64,000 nucleotides of DNA. Source: Flectonema sp. DT1601. Its lineage: Eukaryota; Euglenozoa; Diplonemea; Diplonemida; Diplonemidae. The stretch is from NCBI GenBank assembly GCA_964019425.1, contig OZ025792.1, positions 1,364,001-1,428,000 on the forward strand. The letters are read 5' to 3'. The notes beneath the pieces are model-generated. The model was not told the origin of the DNA. It did not search any database and worked only from the letters and a program-made list of their open reading frames with translations. The stretch's first letter is position 1. Each line of letters starts with the position of its first letter. Below, one piece after another: positions 1 through 7,565 of this stretch. A program made the translations under genes and the position numbers.

Positions 1-123
1 ATAACCGAAAATCTACTAAAAATAAAAAAAATAAAAGACTTTTGTTTTTCTTCTTTTTTTTTTGGGAAAACCTCTAATTCAACAAAAATAGTTTGCGAAA
101 TCGCCAACTCCCTACAAAAAAAA

Positions 124-208
124 GTTGTCCACCAGGACTCGAACTTGACCCAAAAATTTGGCTTGCGGCGGGTTTTTTGTTTTTTAGCCTACCAAGCTGG
201 GAAGAGTG
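124..208 (-). tRNA. tRNA-like unit, degenerate
   Basis: Read on the minus strand, the sequence has a D-arm/A-box-like stretch (CAGCTTGGTAGGCT), a B-box-like T-arm (AGTTCGAGTCC) and a T-run directly after GGACAAC, as in a Pol III gene. The acceptor 5' strand does not pair with GGACAAC and the anticodon arm is not canonical, so this is more likely a tRNA relic, a tRNA-derived promoter or an unusual intron-bearing tRNA than a normal tRNA. No anticodon is assigned. Confidence 0.35.
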
Positions 209-215
209 CAAGGGT

Positions 216-284
216 GGCTTGCGTCCTCCAAATTCTTGGCGGGACGCAAGCCCCCCCCCCAACCCCCCCCAAGGGGGGAGCCCC
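216..284. other. GC-rich hairpin and C/G tracts before the LSU piece
   Basis: GGCTTGCGTCC (216–226) pairs with GGGACGCAAGCC (241–252), an 11-bp stem with a 14-base loop. C-runs at 250–268 and a G-run near 273–278 follow. In a window dominated by A/T homopolymers this is a sharp local change in composition, directly upstream of the plus-strand LSU piece. It may be a processing signal or a structured spacer. Function is unknown. Confidence 0.5.
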
Positions 285-337
285 TAATAAAAGCCCGCCT
301 GTTCCGTACAAAGTCCAACCTGAAAAAACAAATTTGC

Positions 338-342
338 AACTG

Positions 343-374
<32 letters not shown>

Positions 375-710
375 TTCTAATTAAAGACGCGCATGAATGG
401 ACTAATGAGATTCCTTCTGTCCCTACCTACTATCTGGCGAAACAGCAGTCAAGGGAACGGACTTGAAACTGTCAGCGGGGAAAGAAGACCCTGTTGAGTT
501 TGACTCTGTCGGGTGTAGTTATAGGTGGGAGGTTTACCAACTCTTATCGTCGCTTTACTTATCCAATGATGGGGGAACGGCAGCTGCCTCTTCGGAGGTT
601 AGGGTCCTTTCGGACTCGTAGCTTTTCCGATTCCAGCGACAAACGGGCTTCGGCTCGACCCCTCGTTTATAGACACCAGTCAGGTGGGGAGTTTGGCTGG
701 GAGGAGGGCC
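338..710 (+). rRNA. LSU (28S-type) rRNA fragment, domain IV end to start of domain V
   Basis: The stretch opens with GACTCTCTTAAGGTAGCC and continues through conserved blocks CAAATGCCTCGTC, GACGCGCATGAATGG, CCCTACCTACTATCTGGCG, GGGGAAAGAAGACCCTG and CAGGTGGGGAGTTTGGCTGG. These are cytosolic eukaryotic LSU signatures, not bacterial or mitochondrial ones. It starts inside helix 69, whose 5' strand is absent, and similarity stops near 700–710, just after the helix that should lead into central domain V. Some expansion helices are shortened. The following LSU sequence is not found downstream on this strand; part of it is on the opposite strand. The boundaries are by eye, with an uncertainty of about 10–20 bases. 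Confidence 0.9.
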
Positions 711-840
711 ACATTGACGAAGGCTTCTAAGTCACGAACCTAAATCGATGATGAGGATCGTTAAGCCACATTTCTAAAGGTCAAGCTTTTACTAACGTGA
801 GAATTTCTGTTCTCGATGGTTCGAATGTGACAAAAATTAC
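711..840 (-). rRNA. LSU rRNA fragment, central domain V, inverted
   Basis: On the minus strand the blocks GAGAACAGAAATTCTC (complement of 799–814), GTAAAAGC and GAAATGTGGCTTAACGATCC (complement of about 755–774) match the eukaryotic LSU order GGAGAACAGAAATCTCC … GGGTAAAAGC … GAAAGTGTGGCCTATCGATCC, in the same order and with shortened spacing. This piece runs opposite to the 338–710 piece and abuts it tail to tail. Its 5' end is unclear, about 840–870. Homology is moderately strong in blocks and weak between them. Confidence 0.65.
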
Positions 841-984
841 CTAATTTGGAATGCTGCTTGAAGTCTGGTGAATTTTGGTTGGAGATCTTAGTCTCACTGG
901 TGAACTGCACAGTAACATTTTAAAGTGATCGATCACACGGGAGGGGTCTTGGTGATTTATTGCAACGGGAATATGTCTCAACTC
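841..984. other. Unassigned spacer between inverted LSU pieces
   Basis: About 140 bases inside the cassette match no LSU region I can name. They include the perfect palindrome GTGATCGATCAC near 926–937. The stretch could be spacer, rRNA sequence too diverged to recognise, or another small RNA. Confidence 0.4.
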
Positions 985-1055
985 GACCAGTGGGTGATCA
1001 ATCCGCCCTTTGACTATGTTTTGGTCACATTTTCCGTCATTACGAAAAAGAGAAA
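985..1055 (-). rRNA. LSU rRNA fragment, late domain V, inverted
   Basis: The minus-strand block GGATTGATCACCCACT (complement of 989–1004) matches the conserved LSU GGATTGTTCACCCACT at 15 of 16 positions. Upstream on the same strand, CTTTTTCGTAATGACGG resembles TTGATTCTTCGATGTCGG. In the rRNA this piece precedes TAGGGAACGTGAGC, exactly where the LSU piece at 63.64 kb begins, so the two would be adjacent in the ribosome although encoded about 63 kb apart in this copy. In genomic order on the minus strand this piece comes before the 711–840 piece, although it is later in the rRNA. Confidence 0.6.
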
Positions 1056-1058
1056 AAA

Positions 1059-1133
1059 GGATGTCACGGGGTTCGAACCCGAGACCTCCGGGTCATGATT
1101 CGGCGGTCATAACCAATAAACCACCGGAGCTCC
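1059..1133 (-). tRNA. tRNA or tRNA-like unit with perfect A and B boxes
   Basis: On the minus strand there is an A box (TGGTTTATTGG), a perfect B box (GGTTCGAACCC), a variable-loop-like AGGTC and a T6 terminator after GACATCC. The acceptor arm GGAGCTC/GACATCC has two mismatches. The loop ATCATGA would give anticodon CAU, but its stem (GCCGA/CCCGG) pairs poorly. It may be a diverged tRNA, a pseudogene, or a tRNA-derived Pol III promoter placed directly upstream of the LSU piece at 985–1055. Confidence 0.5.
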
Positions 1134-1427
1134 GAAAATTCTGAAAATTTTCCCGTCATGTTGGGTTGTTTCGAGCGGTTAAAATTTTTGTGATGAGTTG
1201 GCGATTTCGCAAACTATTTTTGTGGAATTAGGGGTTTTCCCTTTTTTTTTTAAAAAAAAAAGAAATGAATTAAAGTATTTGCGTTAAGAAATTCTAAATG
1301 ACAAGAAGAGGAGAAATTAAAAAAAAAACAGATTTTTTTGACACAAACAAAAAAAATTTAAAAAATACAAATAGCTTAATCAAAACCAAACTGAAAAAAA
1401 AAAAAAAAAATTTACTCTATTTTTTTT

Positions 1428-2294
1428 TCATACATCCGGTAGTTGGTAATTGTGATTTTGGTAAGTCGGTTGATATGTCGGAGGTGGATTTAAATAAGGC
1501 GACTGACCACCATACGCAGTAGGAGCAACCGAATGGTTAACAATATACGAGGGGACTACAGCTAAACCAATCTTAACCATTGTATCATCAGGTGGTGGTG
1601 ATTGATATGGATCATTGAACTGTGGAATAGGTGCACTCCCAACTTGTGAATACGTCGGAGCCTGCGGAACCTGCAGAAGAGGAGCATCAAGCGCACGTCC
1701 TGGTGACCGTCCTGAAACTGGTTCTTTCGGGAGAGGTTTGAATCTGTGATTTGCTGCGAAATCACCGAATAAACCACATTTAAAAGCCATATAAACAAGT
1801 CCTAGTACTACAACAATGGCAATGAAGACAACAATCACTGTTGTGGCGCTGGTAGCAGAATTGTTGCTCGAGCCGGGTGGAGCAGCTGCTTGAGCATCTT
1901 CAGCACCCCAAAGACGAACTCTCATTACATTATTAGGATGAATCCAACAAGGAACTTCTTGAAATACGGGGGATTGAAATCTAACGAAAAAAGTTTGTGC
2001 TGCGCTGCAGTCTCCCCAAACGTTTTCTAAGATCCCACTCCACGCTAAACTTTTTATATTTGGTGGATACGTAACTGGGACTCGATACCTACAGTTTCCA
2101 GCCTGATTCGTGTCTGGTCCCGCAACTGTTCCGGCCTGAATAGAGCAAACAGTTGCTACAGTCATTCCACCCTCGACATCTTCAGAGTTAGTTCCATTAC
2201 TACTCGCGAAGACTATCAATACAATAATCAGACTAAGGAGAATATAAAAACACATCCCACCAATCAGGGTGGGTCTCCGGCCTAAGACCGGCAT
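1428..2294 (-). CDS. Membrane protein with DUF3592-like ectodomain
   Basis: The 288-residue protein has an N-terminal hydrophobic segment (about 12–30) acting as signal peptide or anchor, then an ectodomain of about 110 residues, a second transmembrane helix (about 150–168), and a proline/tyrosine-rich cytosolic tail (PPPTYQPTYQ). The ectodomain pattern TVCSIQ … CRYRVPVTYPPN … VPCWIHPNN resembles DUF3592 domains, in which a variable beta-strand region ends in a YDPxNP-like motif; this link is tentative. The start codon lies about 20 bases after a CCCTTATAG acceptor-like site. The tail's PPxY-like motifs could bind WW domains. Function is unknown. It is the gene closest to the LSU cassette. 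Confidence 0.8.
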   Translation of the reverse strand: MPVLGRRPTLIGGMCFYILLSLIIVLIVFASSNGTNSEDVEGGMTVATVCSIQAGTVAGPDTNQAGNCRYRVPVTYPPNIKSLAWSGILENVWGDCSAAQTFFVRFQSPVFQEVPCWIHPNNVMRVRLWGAEDAQAAAPPGSSNNSATSATTVIVVFIAIVVVLGLVYMAFKCGLFGDFAANHRFKPLPKEPVSGRSPGRALDAPLLQVPQAPTYSQVGSAPIPQFNDPYQSPPPDDTMVKIGLAVVPSYIVNHSVAPTAYGGQSPYLNPPPTYQPTYQNHNYQLPDV

Positions 2295-2618
2295 TGCTTA
2301 ATATGTAACTATAAGGGGGGGTAATTTAGTATGAAGAGTTGGTTTAAAATCTGAAATAGCTCCAACCATAATATGTAATTCTGAGAAAGGGAATACGTAA
2401 GTCTTTCATAAAGACATAATTAAATAAATACGAACTACTTAAACACATGATACTGACGGCGTAATAGATGCTGGGGAGGGGAGGGAGGCAAGATGATGTT
2501 TTTTTGTTTTTTTTTTTTCTCGTTTTTTTTTTCTTTCCACGGGATAGAAATTCAATGACTGACTAAAAAAACAAAAAACAGTAACAGAAAAAGGAATAGA
2601 GCAATCAGATGGCTACAC
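2295..2618. other. Intergenic, T-rich
   Basis: Contains the 5' acceptor-like region of the membrane-protein gene and T-runs near 2499–2535. No gene is seen. Confidence 0.6.
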
Positions 2619-4838
2619 TTATTCAGTTTTAATTCTCTTGGTAGGGGCATCTCCCTCTTGTTGCTGTTTATTTTTCATTTTTTTCCTCGCGTTCTTACCC
2701 ATCTTTGGTTTTGGTTTTTCCCTTTGTCGACGTTGCTGACGCTGAGTGAGTTCTTTTTTTTCTGATTTCTTCTCTGATTCAACAGCCTTCTTGTTGTCAT
2801 TCTTCTCTTTCGGATCAGATTTTTGCTTCGTTACTTTTGCATCTTTCTGCTTGCTGACCTCTTTGTGATCACTCTTCTTAGTCTTTTCTTTAGCTGAAGG
2901 TTTCTCCTCCTTAGTATCAGTTTTTTTACTTTTTTCCATAACTGAAGGATTCTCCTCCTTAGTGTCAGTCTTTTCACTCTTTTCTTTGCTGGCTGGGTTT
3001 TGTTCCTCAAACTTCTTTACTACTTCCTTTTCAGCAACGTCTTTGAGGAACTCGTCGTTGTACTTTACGAAGACAGGTTCCATACCCCGACGATATTTTG
3101 AGGATTTAGTTGCGGGTTCATCTGAAGGAGACGGTTCTGGAATTGCTCTTTTGTTTTGTTGTGCTATGTATCTATCCCGTGTGTTGTCACTCTTTGTTCT
3201 GAAAGGTGCGTAGAATTTCAGAGGAGCGATATTATTTAGAGTTCTATCGTCATATTTAAGAATGTCATCATCAGTCATACCGAACTTCTCACCTGGAACT
3301 GATCGATATTTGAAACGAACTTTCTGACCATCAATGACGTCTTCGTAGTCAAGTTTGTAATAGTTTTCCATGTCTTCTTCAACTTCCTGCTCTTTGGATT
3401 TCAGAAGGGCGCGTTTACGAGATTCAAGTTCCTTTTTTATTTCTTTTTTAGACATTTTGCTGGATTCCTTCTCTTCTTCTTCATCTTCTTGGTCAGCGTC
3501 CATACGAAGTAGCTGTTCAGGGGAGAGGTCATCTGCGTCGTCGCCTTGTGGGAAGTCCTCGTCGGATTCAAAACCTTTCAGCATGTCAGCAGGATTGAAA
3601 TTATCGTCGTCGTCGTCATAGAAATCGTTATTAAACATTTTTGACATCTTACTGTCCCAGTCATCCGGGTTGAAGTCCTCGTCTATGTCTGCCAGTGAGA
3701 ATAGCTCAGTGGCGTTTCTCCCAGCTATGTCTTTTATTTTGTTTAATTTTTCATCCATTTCCTTTCTTTTTAAGAATTTAAGTCGTTTGACTTCTTCGTC
3801 TCTCTTTACCTTTACTTCACTTTCACGGTCTTTTTTACGATCTCTCGCTGTCTTTCGACTTCCTTTGTCACGAAGACTTCCTTCTATCATATGAGAACGA
3901 GGATGAGATTTGATTTCGTTGTCGTCCTCTTCGTGACGGAATTTTTGATTTTGATATTCTTCCTCAAATTTTATTTGTTGAGCTTCAAACTCTGCTTCCT
4001 CATCAGCCTTGTCGACTACTTCTTCAATCTCATCGTAAGTTGGTTCTGCGTGTCTATCTTGTCCAGACTGCCATCCTTGACTCATAAAGAAGTTCTTAAG
4101 AAACATTTCATTTTGATCTTTTGGATTTACATTATTGAAGAGAGATGCAAGTTGTTCGTTGACTCTCTTTTCCTTGTTGGGATCGTAATCCTCAGATTTC
4201 CCAACTACTTTATTTCCAGTCTTCTGAAGCTCAAAACCATCCTCCTCATCATCTGCCGCTGCTAAGAATGCTGCTTTTGTATCAGCTTCTTCTTCTGCGG
4301 TTGTTCTCTTTCTGTTCTTGTCGTACATGTCCTCTTCGTCATCTTCTAGGAAAGCAACTCCTCGAGCGCCTTTTTCAAGAAGCTTATCACGCATGTAGTC
4401 TTTCATGGTATACTTGTCCTTAAATGACATTTCACCTTCAAGGATTGCTGAAAGATGAGATTTCACTTCAGTGTTGACTCCAGTAATGAGTGCAGACGCT
4501 GCGTCTTTGTCTCCAGATCTGTATTTCATAAGTGCCGTGTGAATCATTAGATCACGTTCAGCAGTGAGAAGGTTACCATCCTCATCTTCCTCAGAGTCAA
4601 CACTGCTGTCGTCATCATCAAATATCGATCTCGCTGTCAATGATTCCTTTTCTTTACGTCTCTTCTCGATGTCATAATTCTCTGCGAAGTTCTTATCAAT
4701 CTGAAGTTTGTCTTCAGCCTCACTCTCACTTTCACTGTTGTCAAACAGATCCTTTGACTTTCCAGTCAGTTCAGATTTCACTTCTGCAGTTGCTACTTCG
4801 CGTTCTGATGCCTTCTCTTTCTTTGTTTTCCTTGCCAT
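2619..4838 (-). CDS. KRI1: KRI1-like ribosome-biogenesis protein
   Basis: This 739-residue, highly charged protein is a KRI1 homologue. It has an acidic N-terminal region with KNFAENYDIEKRRKEKESL and a DEDGNLLTAERDLMI segment typical of Kri1, a central block of basic coiled coil, and a conserved C-terminal core (YYKLDYEDVIDGQKVRFKYR, then SVPGEKFGMTDDDILKYDD). In yeast Kri1 is a nucleolar protein needed for 40S subunit maturation and interacts with Krr1. The last 150 residues are lysine/glutamate repeats (KEEKPSAKEKTKKSD type) ending in a basic, nuclear-localisation-like stretch. The ATG lies 15 bases after an acceptor-like CCTCATCAG. No intron is needed. Confidence 0.93.
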   Translation of the reverse strand: MARKTKKEKASEREVATAEVKSELTGKSKDLFDNSESESEAEDKLQIDKNFAENYDIEKRRKEKESLTARSIFDDDDSSVDSEEDEDGNLLTAERDLMIHTALMKYRSGDKDAASALITGVNTEVKSHLSAILEGEMSFKDKYTMKDYMRDKLLEKGARGVAFLEDDEEDMYDKNRKRTTAEEEADTKAAFLAAADDEEDGFELQKTGNKVVGKSEDYDPNKEKRVNEQLASLFNNVNPKDQNEMFLKNFFMSQGWQSGQDRHAEPTYDEIEEVVDKADEEAEFEAQQIKFEEEYQNQKFRHEEDDNEIKSHPRSHMIEGSLRDKGSRKTARDRKKDRESEVKVKRDEEVKRLKFLKRKEMDEKLNKIKDIAGRNATELFSLADIDEDFNPDDWDSKMSKMFNNDFYDDDDDNFNPADMLKGFESDEDFPQGDDADDLSPEQLLRMDADQEDEEEEKESSKMSKKEIKKELESRKRALLKSKEQEVEEDMENYYKLDYEDVIDGQKVRFKYRSVPGEKFGMTDDDILKYDDRTLNNIAPLKFYAPFRTKSDNTRDRYIAQQNKRAIPEPSPSDEPATKSSKYRRGMEPVFVKYNDEFLKDVAEKEVVKKFEEQNPASKEKSEKTDTKEENPSVMEKSKKTDTKEEKPSAKEKTKKSDHKEVSKQKDAKVTKQKSDPKEKNDNKKAVESEKKSEKKELTQRQQRRQREKPKPKMGKNARKKMKNKQQQEGDAPTKRIKTE

Positions 4839-5157
4839 AGTTATTATTAACCTGATGAGGTGTAATTAAATATAAAGTAACTTGATAACTAAATTAATGT
4901 TCCACTAAACCAATGAGGGGTCATTGAGTCTTAACGCAAGTGGTGTCCTTAAACAGAAGTCGTTGATTATAATATTGTTGGCTGTCGTAATTGAAAGTAA
5001 ATAAATAAAACAAAACAATATGTCGCTAACTCATACAAACAGAGTGATGAAAGGCGTTGCGAAGACTTCTCCGGGAAACAGATGTCGCAGTCCCATTGCA
5101 ATTAACTTTCTACAGAATGAAAACTCGCTGTGTGATTTATCACAACGACTGTTCTAC
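4839..5157. other. Intergenic spacer
   Basis: A 0.3-kb spacer between two same-strand genes. No RNA gene or repeat is seen apart from the acceptor-like site upstream of KRI1. Confidence 0.6.
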
Positions 5158-6288
5158 TTATAATTTGCTTACTTTTGGGGCTGCAAGAATTCTCTTTGAA
5201 TATGATTCAGCTGGTGAGATCTCCCCTCTTAGAGAAGTCGATAGTAAAGAAGACACTTTCTGAGATAAATGATGTTTTGAAAGCGGAGGATTGGACTGCA
5301 ACTTTGCAAAGAGATAAGCGAGTTTAGCAACCACCGCTTCTGTAGTCATATCTCCTGCAGAAGCAACAGCATTTGTTGAGTTCGCAGCATACAATTGTGG
5401 GAGTACACTTCCAGTCATACACTGACTCTTTGCGATGACAAGAATCCCGTTCTGCGTAGCACGTGATACGAATTGTTGCATTCCAGTCTTTTGATATGGA
5501 GCACCACCACTTCCATAAACTTCAAGGATTACAGCTAGAAGACTGTTTGTTGGGTTTTCAATCATAGCATGCATACCAGTGTCGTCAAATCCAGGGATCA
5601 ATTTAATAACAATAATACCCGTAGCCAGTAACTTCTGAGCTCTAAACCTGGCCCTTGGCTGTGGAAGGGTCAACCCGTTATTAGGAGCAGCACCAGTAGC
5701 GAGTGTGGCTAAAGGAGGGTAATTAGGACTGTTGAATGCTTCAAGTCCGAAACTGTTGATCTTTGTGGCTCTACAGCCTCTAAATAGTTTATCAGAAAAG
5801 AATAAACAGACTTCAGGAAAGTCACCATTTGCGGCTAAAATTATTGACACCAATACATTACGACGGCAATCAGTGTATGGCATGCATAAAGGAATTTGAG
5901 AACCAGTTACAATTACTGTCTTACCAAGATTTTCAAGAAGGAAACAGAGAGCTGAAGCAGCGTATGCCATGGTGTCAGTTCCCATTACAATTACGAAACC
6001 ATCGTAGTCGTAATAATGTTTTTCAACATCACTCGCTAATCGAACCCAAACACTTGGTTCCATATGAGATGAATCAATTAAAGGTTCGTATTCATGAACT
6101 TCAACTTCCGGCATACCTGGTTCAGATAATTCTTCAAGCCCTCTAATTCTTTCACTTAAATATCCAGGAACAGTATCTAAAGTACCATCTTCTCCATATT
6201 TCATAGAGGCTGTTCCTCCAGTGTTCAGTACCAACACACGTCGTTGCTCACCTGATATCGCTGTGTTAATATTCTCAAGATCTTCCAT
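5158..6288 (-). CDS. Type I L-asparaginase (cytosolic)
   Basis: A 376-residue asparaginase/glutaminase-fold enzyme that hydrolyses asparagine to aspartate and ammonia. The N-terminal active-site motif VLNTGGTASM (around residues 20–29) carries the nucleophilic threonine. DSSHMEP and MGTDTMAYAASAL supply the substrate-binding and second catalytic segments, followed by VIVTGSQIPL. AKSQCMTGSV near the C-terminal domain matches the bacterial AnsA/eukaryotic ASPG group rather than the taspase-like plant type. There is no signal peptide and no C-terminal ankyrin extension such as mammalian ASPG has. In the GTDT motif a methionine replaces the usual histidine before GTDT. Length fits a single-domain family member. 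Confidence 0.92.
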   Translation of the reverse strand: MEDLENINTAISGEQRRVLVLNTGGTASMKYGEDGTLDTVPGYLSERIRGLEELSEPGMPEVEVHEYEPLIDSSHMEPSVWVRLASDVEKHYYDYDGFVIVMGTDTMAYAASALCFLLENLGKTVIVTGSQIPLCMPYTDCRRNVLVSIILAANGDFPEVCLFFSDKLFRGCRATKINSFGLEAFNSPNYPPLATLATGAAPNNGLTLPQPRARFRAQKLLATGIIVIKLIPGFDDTGMHAMIENPTNSLLAVILEVYGSGGAPYQKTGMQQFVSRATQNGILVIAKSQCMTGSVLPQLYAANSTNAVASAGDMTTEAVVAKLAYLFAKLQSNPPLSKHHLSQKVSSLLSTSLRGEISPAESYSKRILAAPKVSKL

Positions 6289-6691
6289 TTTGAAATGTTA
6301 GTCCGTAGCCCTGTGTGTGGGGGATAACTTGATGTTAATTACATCAAAATAGGTGCCGACTAACACTTATTCGCTGCTGAATATAAATTAATATTTTCTT
6401 TTTTTTCCTTTAGGGGGGTGAATTTGAAGGATAAGCATAACATCTGTAAGACCACATGAATACTGTTGTACGTCACCAATTCACGATTGGTAGAAGTCGC
6501 CTCCAAGACTTATCATCAATTCGTTTGACGAGTGTAGCATTTTAAAATAAAAGTTAACTAGGTACTCGTTTGTCAGATTTTCCCAAAAAAAATATGGGCA
6601 GTAAAAAAAAATAACGTCAAGAAAGCAAAACGCTGCGGTACCTTTGGGTCAGGGGGTAGGGTATTGTTTAACACGCTCAACGACGGGACTG

Positions 6692-6723
<32 letters not shown>

Positions 6724-7565
6724 CCCTTAAATTACTGCTGTTCCTTTGTAAACACTTGTGGAATAGTATTCTGGATTATTATTTTTTTTAAAAAAAGAAG
6801 AAAGAAAATTTTTTACAAAAATATCGGATTTTTGTCAAATCAAACAATCAGAGAACCTGAAAGAATCACTCACCAATAATTAAATCCAATATAAGTGCAA
6901 ACAACGATAGTTAAAAAGACATTCAGCTTAACAATATTAGATAAGATAACCGATGAGGTTAGTTTCGGTTAATCAACGTCCTTAAAGGGAGTAAGATCGA
7001 TAAGCGTGTAACCCAAAACACATTTTCAAGAAAGGCTAGACAAAAAGGAAAAACAAAAGAGATGGACTCATTAAGCTGCTACCGTAGATTTACTTCAAAA
7101 TAACAAAATATCATGTTCTGCCAATTGTTGTCACCCAAAACACCACAAGTCGGGTACAGTAAAGGCTAACAACCTCACAACAAAAATCAAAACAGCGGAA
7201 AATACGACATTATGATTAAGACGTGTTTTCACATCACCTACGGTACCTATAAGATTTTAAGAACAAGCCAAAAAAAGAAAAACTAAAATAAAAAAAAGTA
7301 GGGAGTGGGGGAAAAAAGGACGAATTGAATATTTTTTTTTTGTTGTTGTTTATTTTTGTTTTCTTTTTTTTTTTTTTTTTTTTTTTTTCGATGCGTGGAA
7401 TTTTTTTTATTTTTTTGTTTTGTTTTTATTATCTTTTTTCCCGAATCACGAAGGTACCCTTACCATATCTATGTTATGTACCTACTTTTGTTGCGCAGAT
7501 AAGGAACGGATCCTTTTCAGACACAGTTTTGAGGGTCTGCGAAAGTTGTTAAGCAACTCACTTGT
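6289..7565. other. Gene-free spacer with long T-runs
   Basis: About 1.3 kb between the asparaginase and USP genes, with a T-run of about 30 near 6694–6723 and another of about 20 near 7369–7388. No coding signal or recognisable RNA is seen. Confidence 0.6.

Larger units (their letters stand above)
64..1241. repeat. rRNA/tRNA-like cassette bounded by inverted repeats
   Basis: Bases 64–110 and 1195–1241 are reverse complements over 47 bp with only two visible mismatches (shared core GCGATTTCGCAAAC on one strand). Both copies abut T-rich tracts on the outside. Between them lie pieces of LSU rRNA on both strands and two tRNA-like units. No protein gene, and so no transposase, lies inside. This could be a non-autonomous terminal-inverted-repeat element that captured RNA genes, or an rRNA/tRNA locus duplicated as a palindromic unit. 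The repeats are seen directly; mobility is inference, and no target-site duplication is recognisable because the flanks are homopolymeric. Confidence 0.75.

Noticed and set aside
493-730. Open frame on the plus strand inside the LSU piece
   Set aside because: The sequence is rRNA; the frame is incidental.
338-1055. Mitochondrial or bacterial origin of the rRNA pieces
   Set aside because: Blocks such as CCAAATGCCTCGTC and GACGCGCATGAATGG are eukaryotic cytosolic forms and differ from the bacterial and mitochondrial sequence at these positions.
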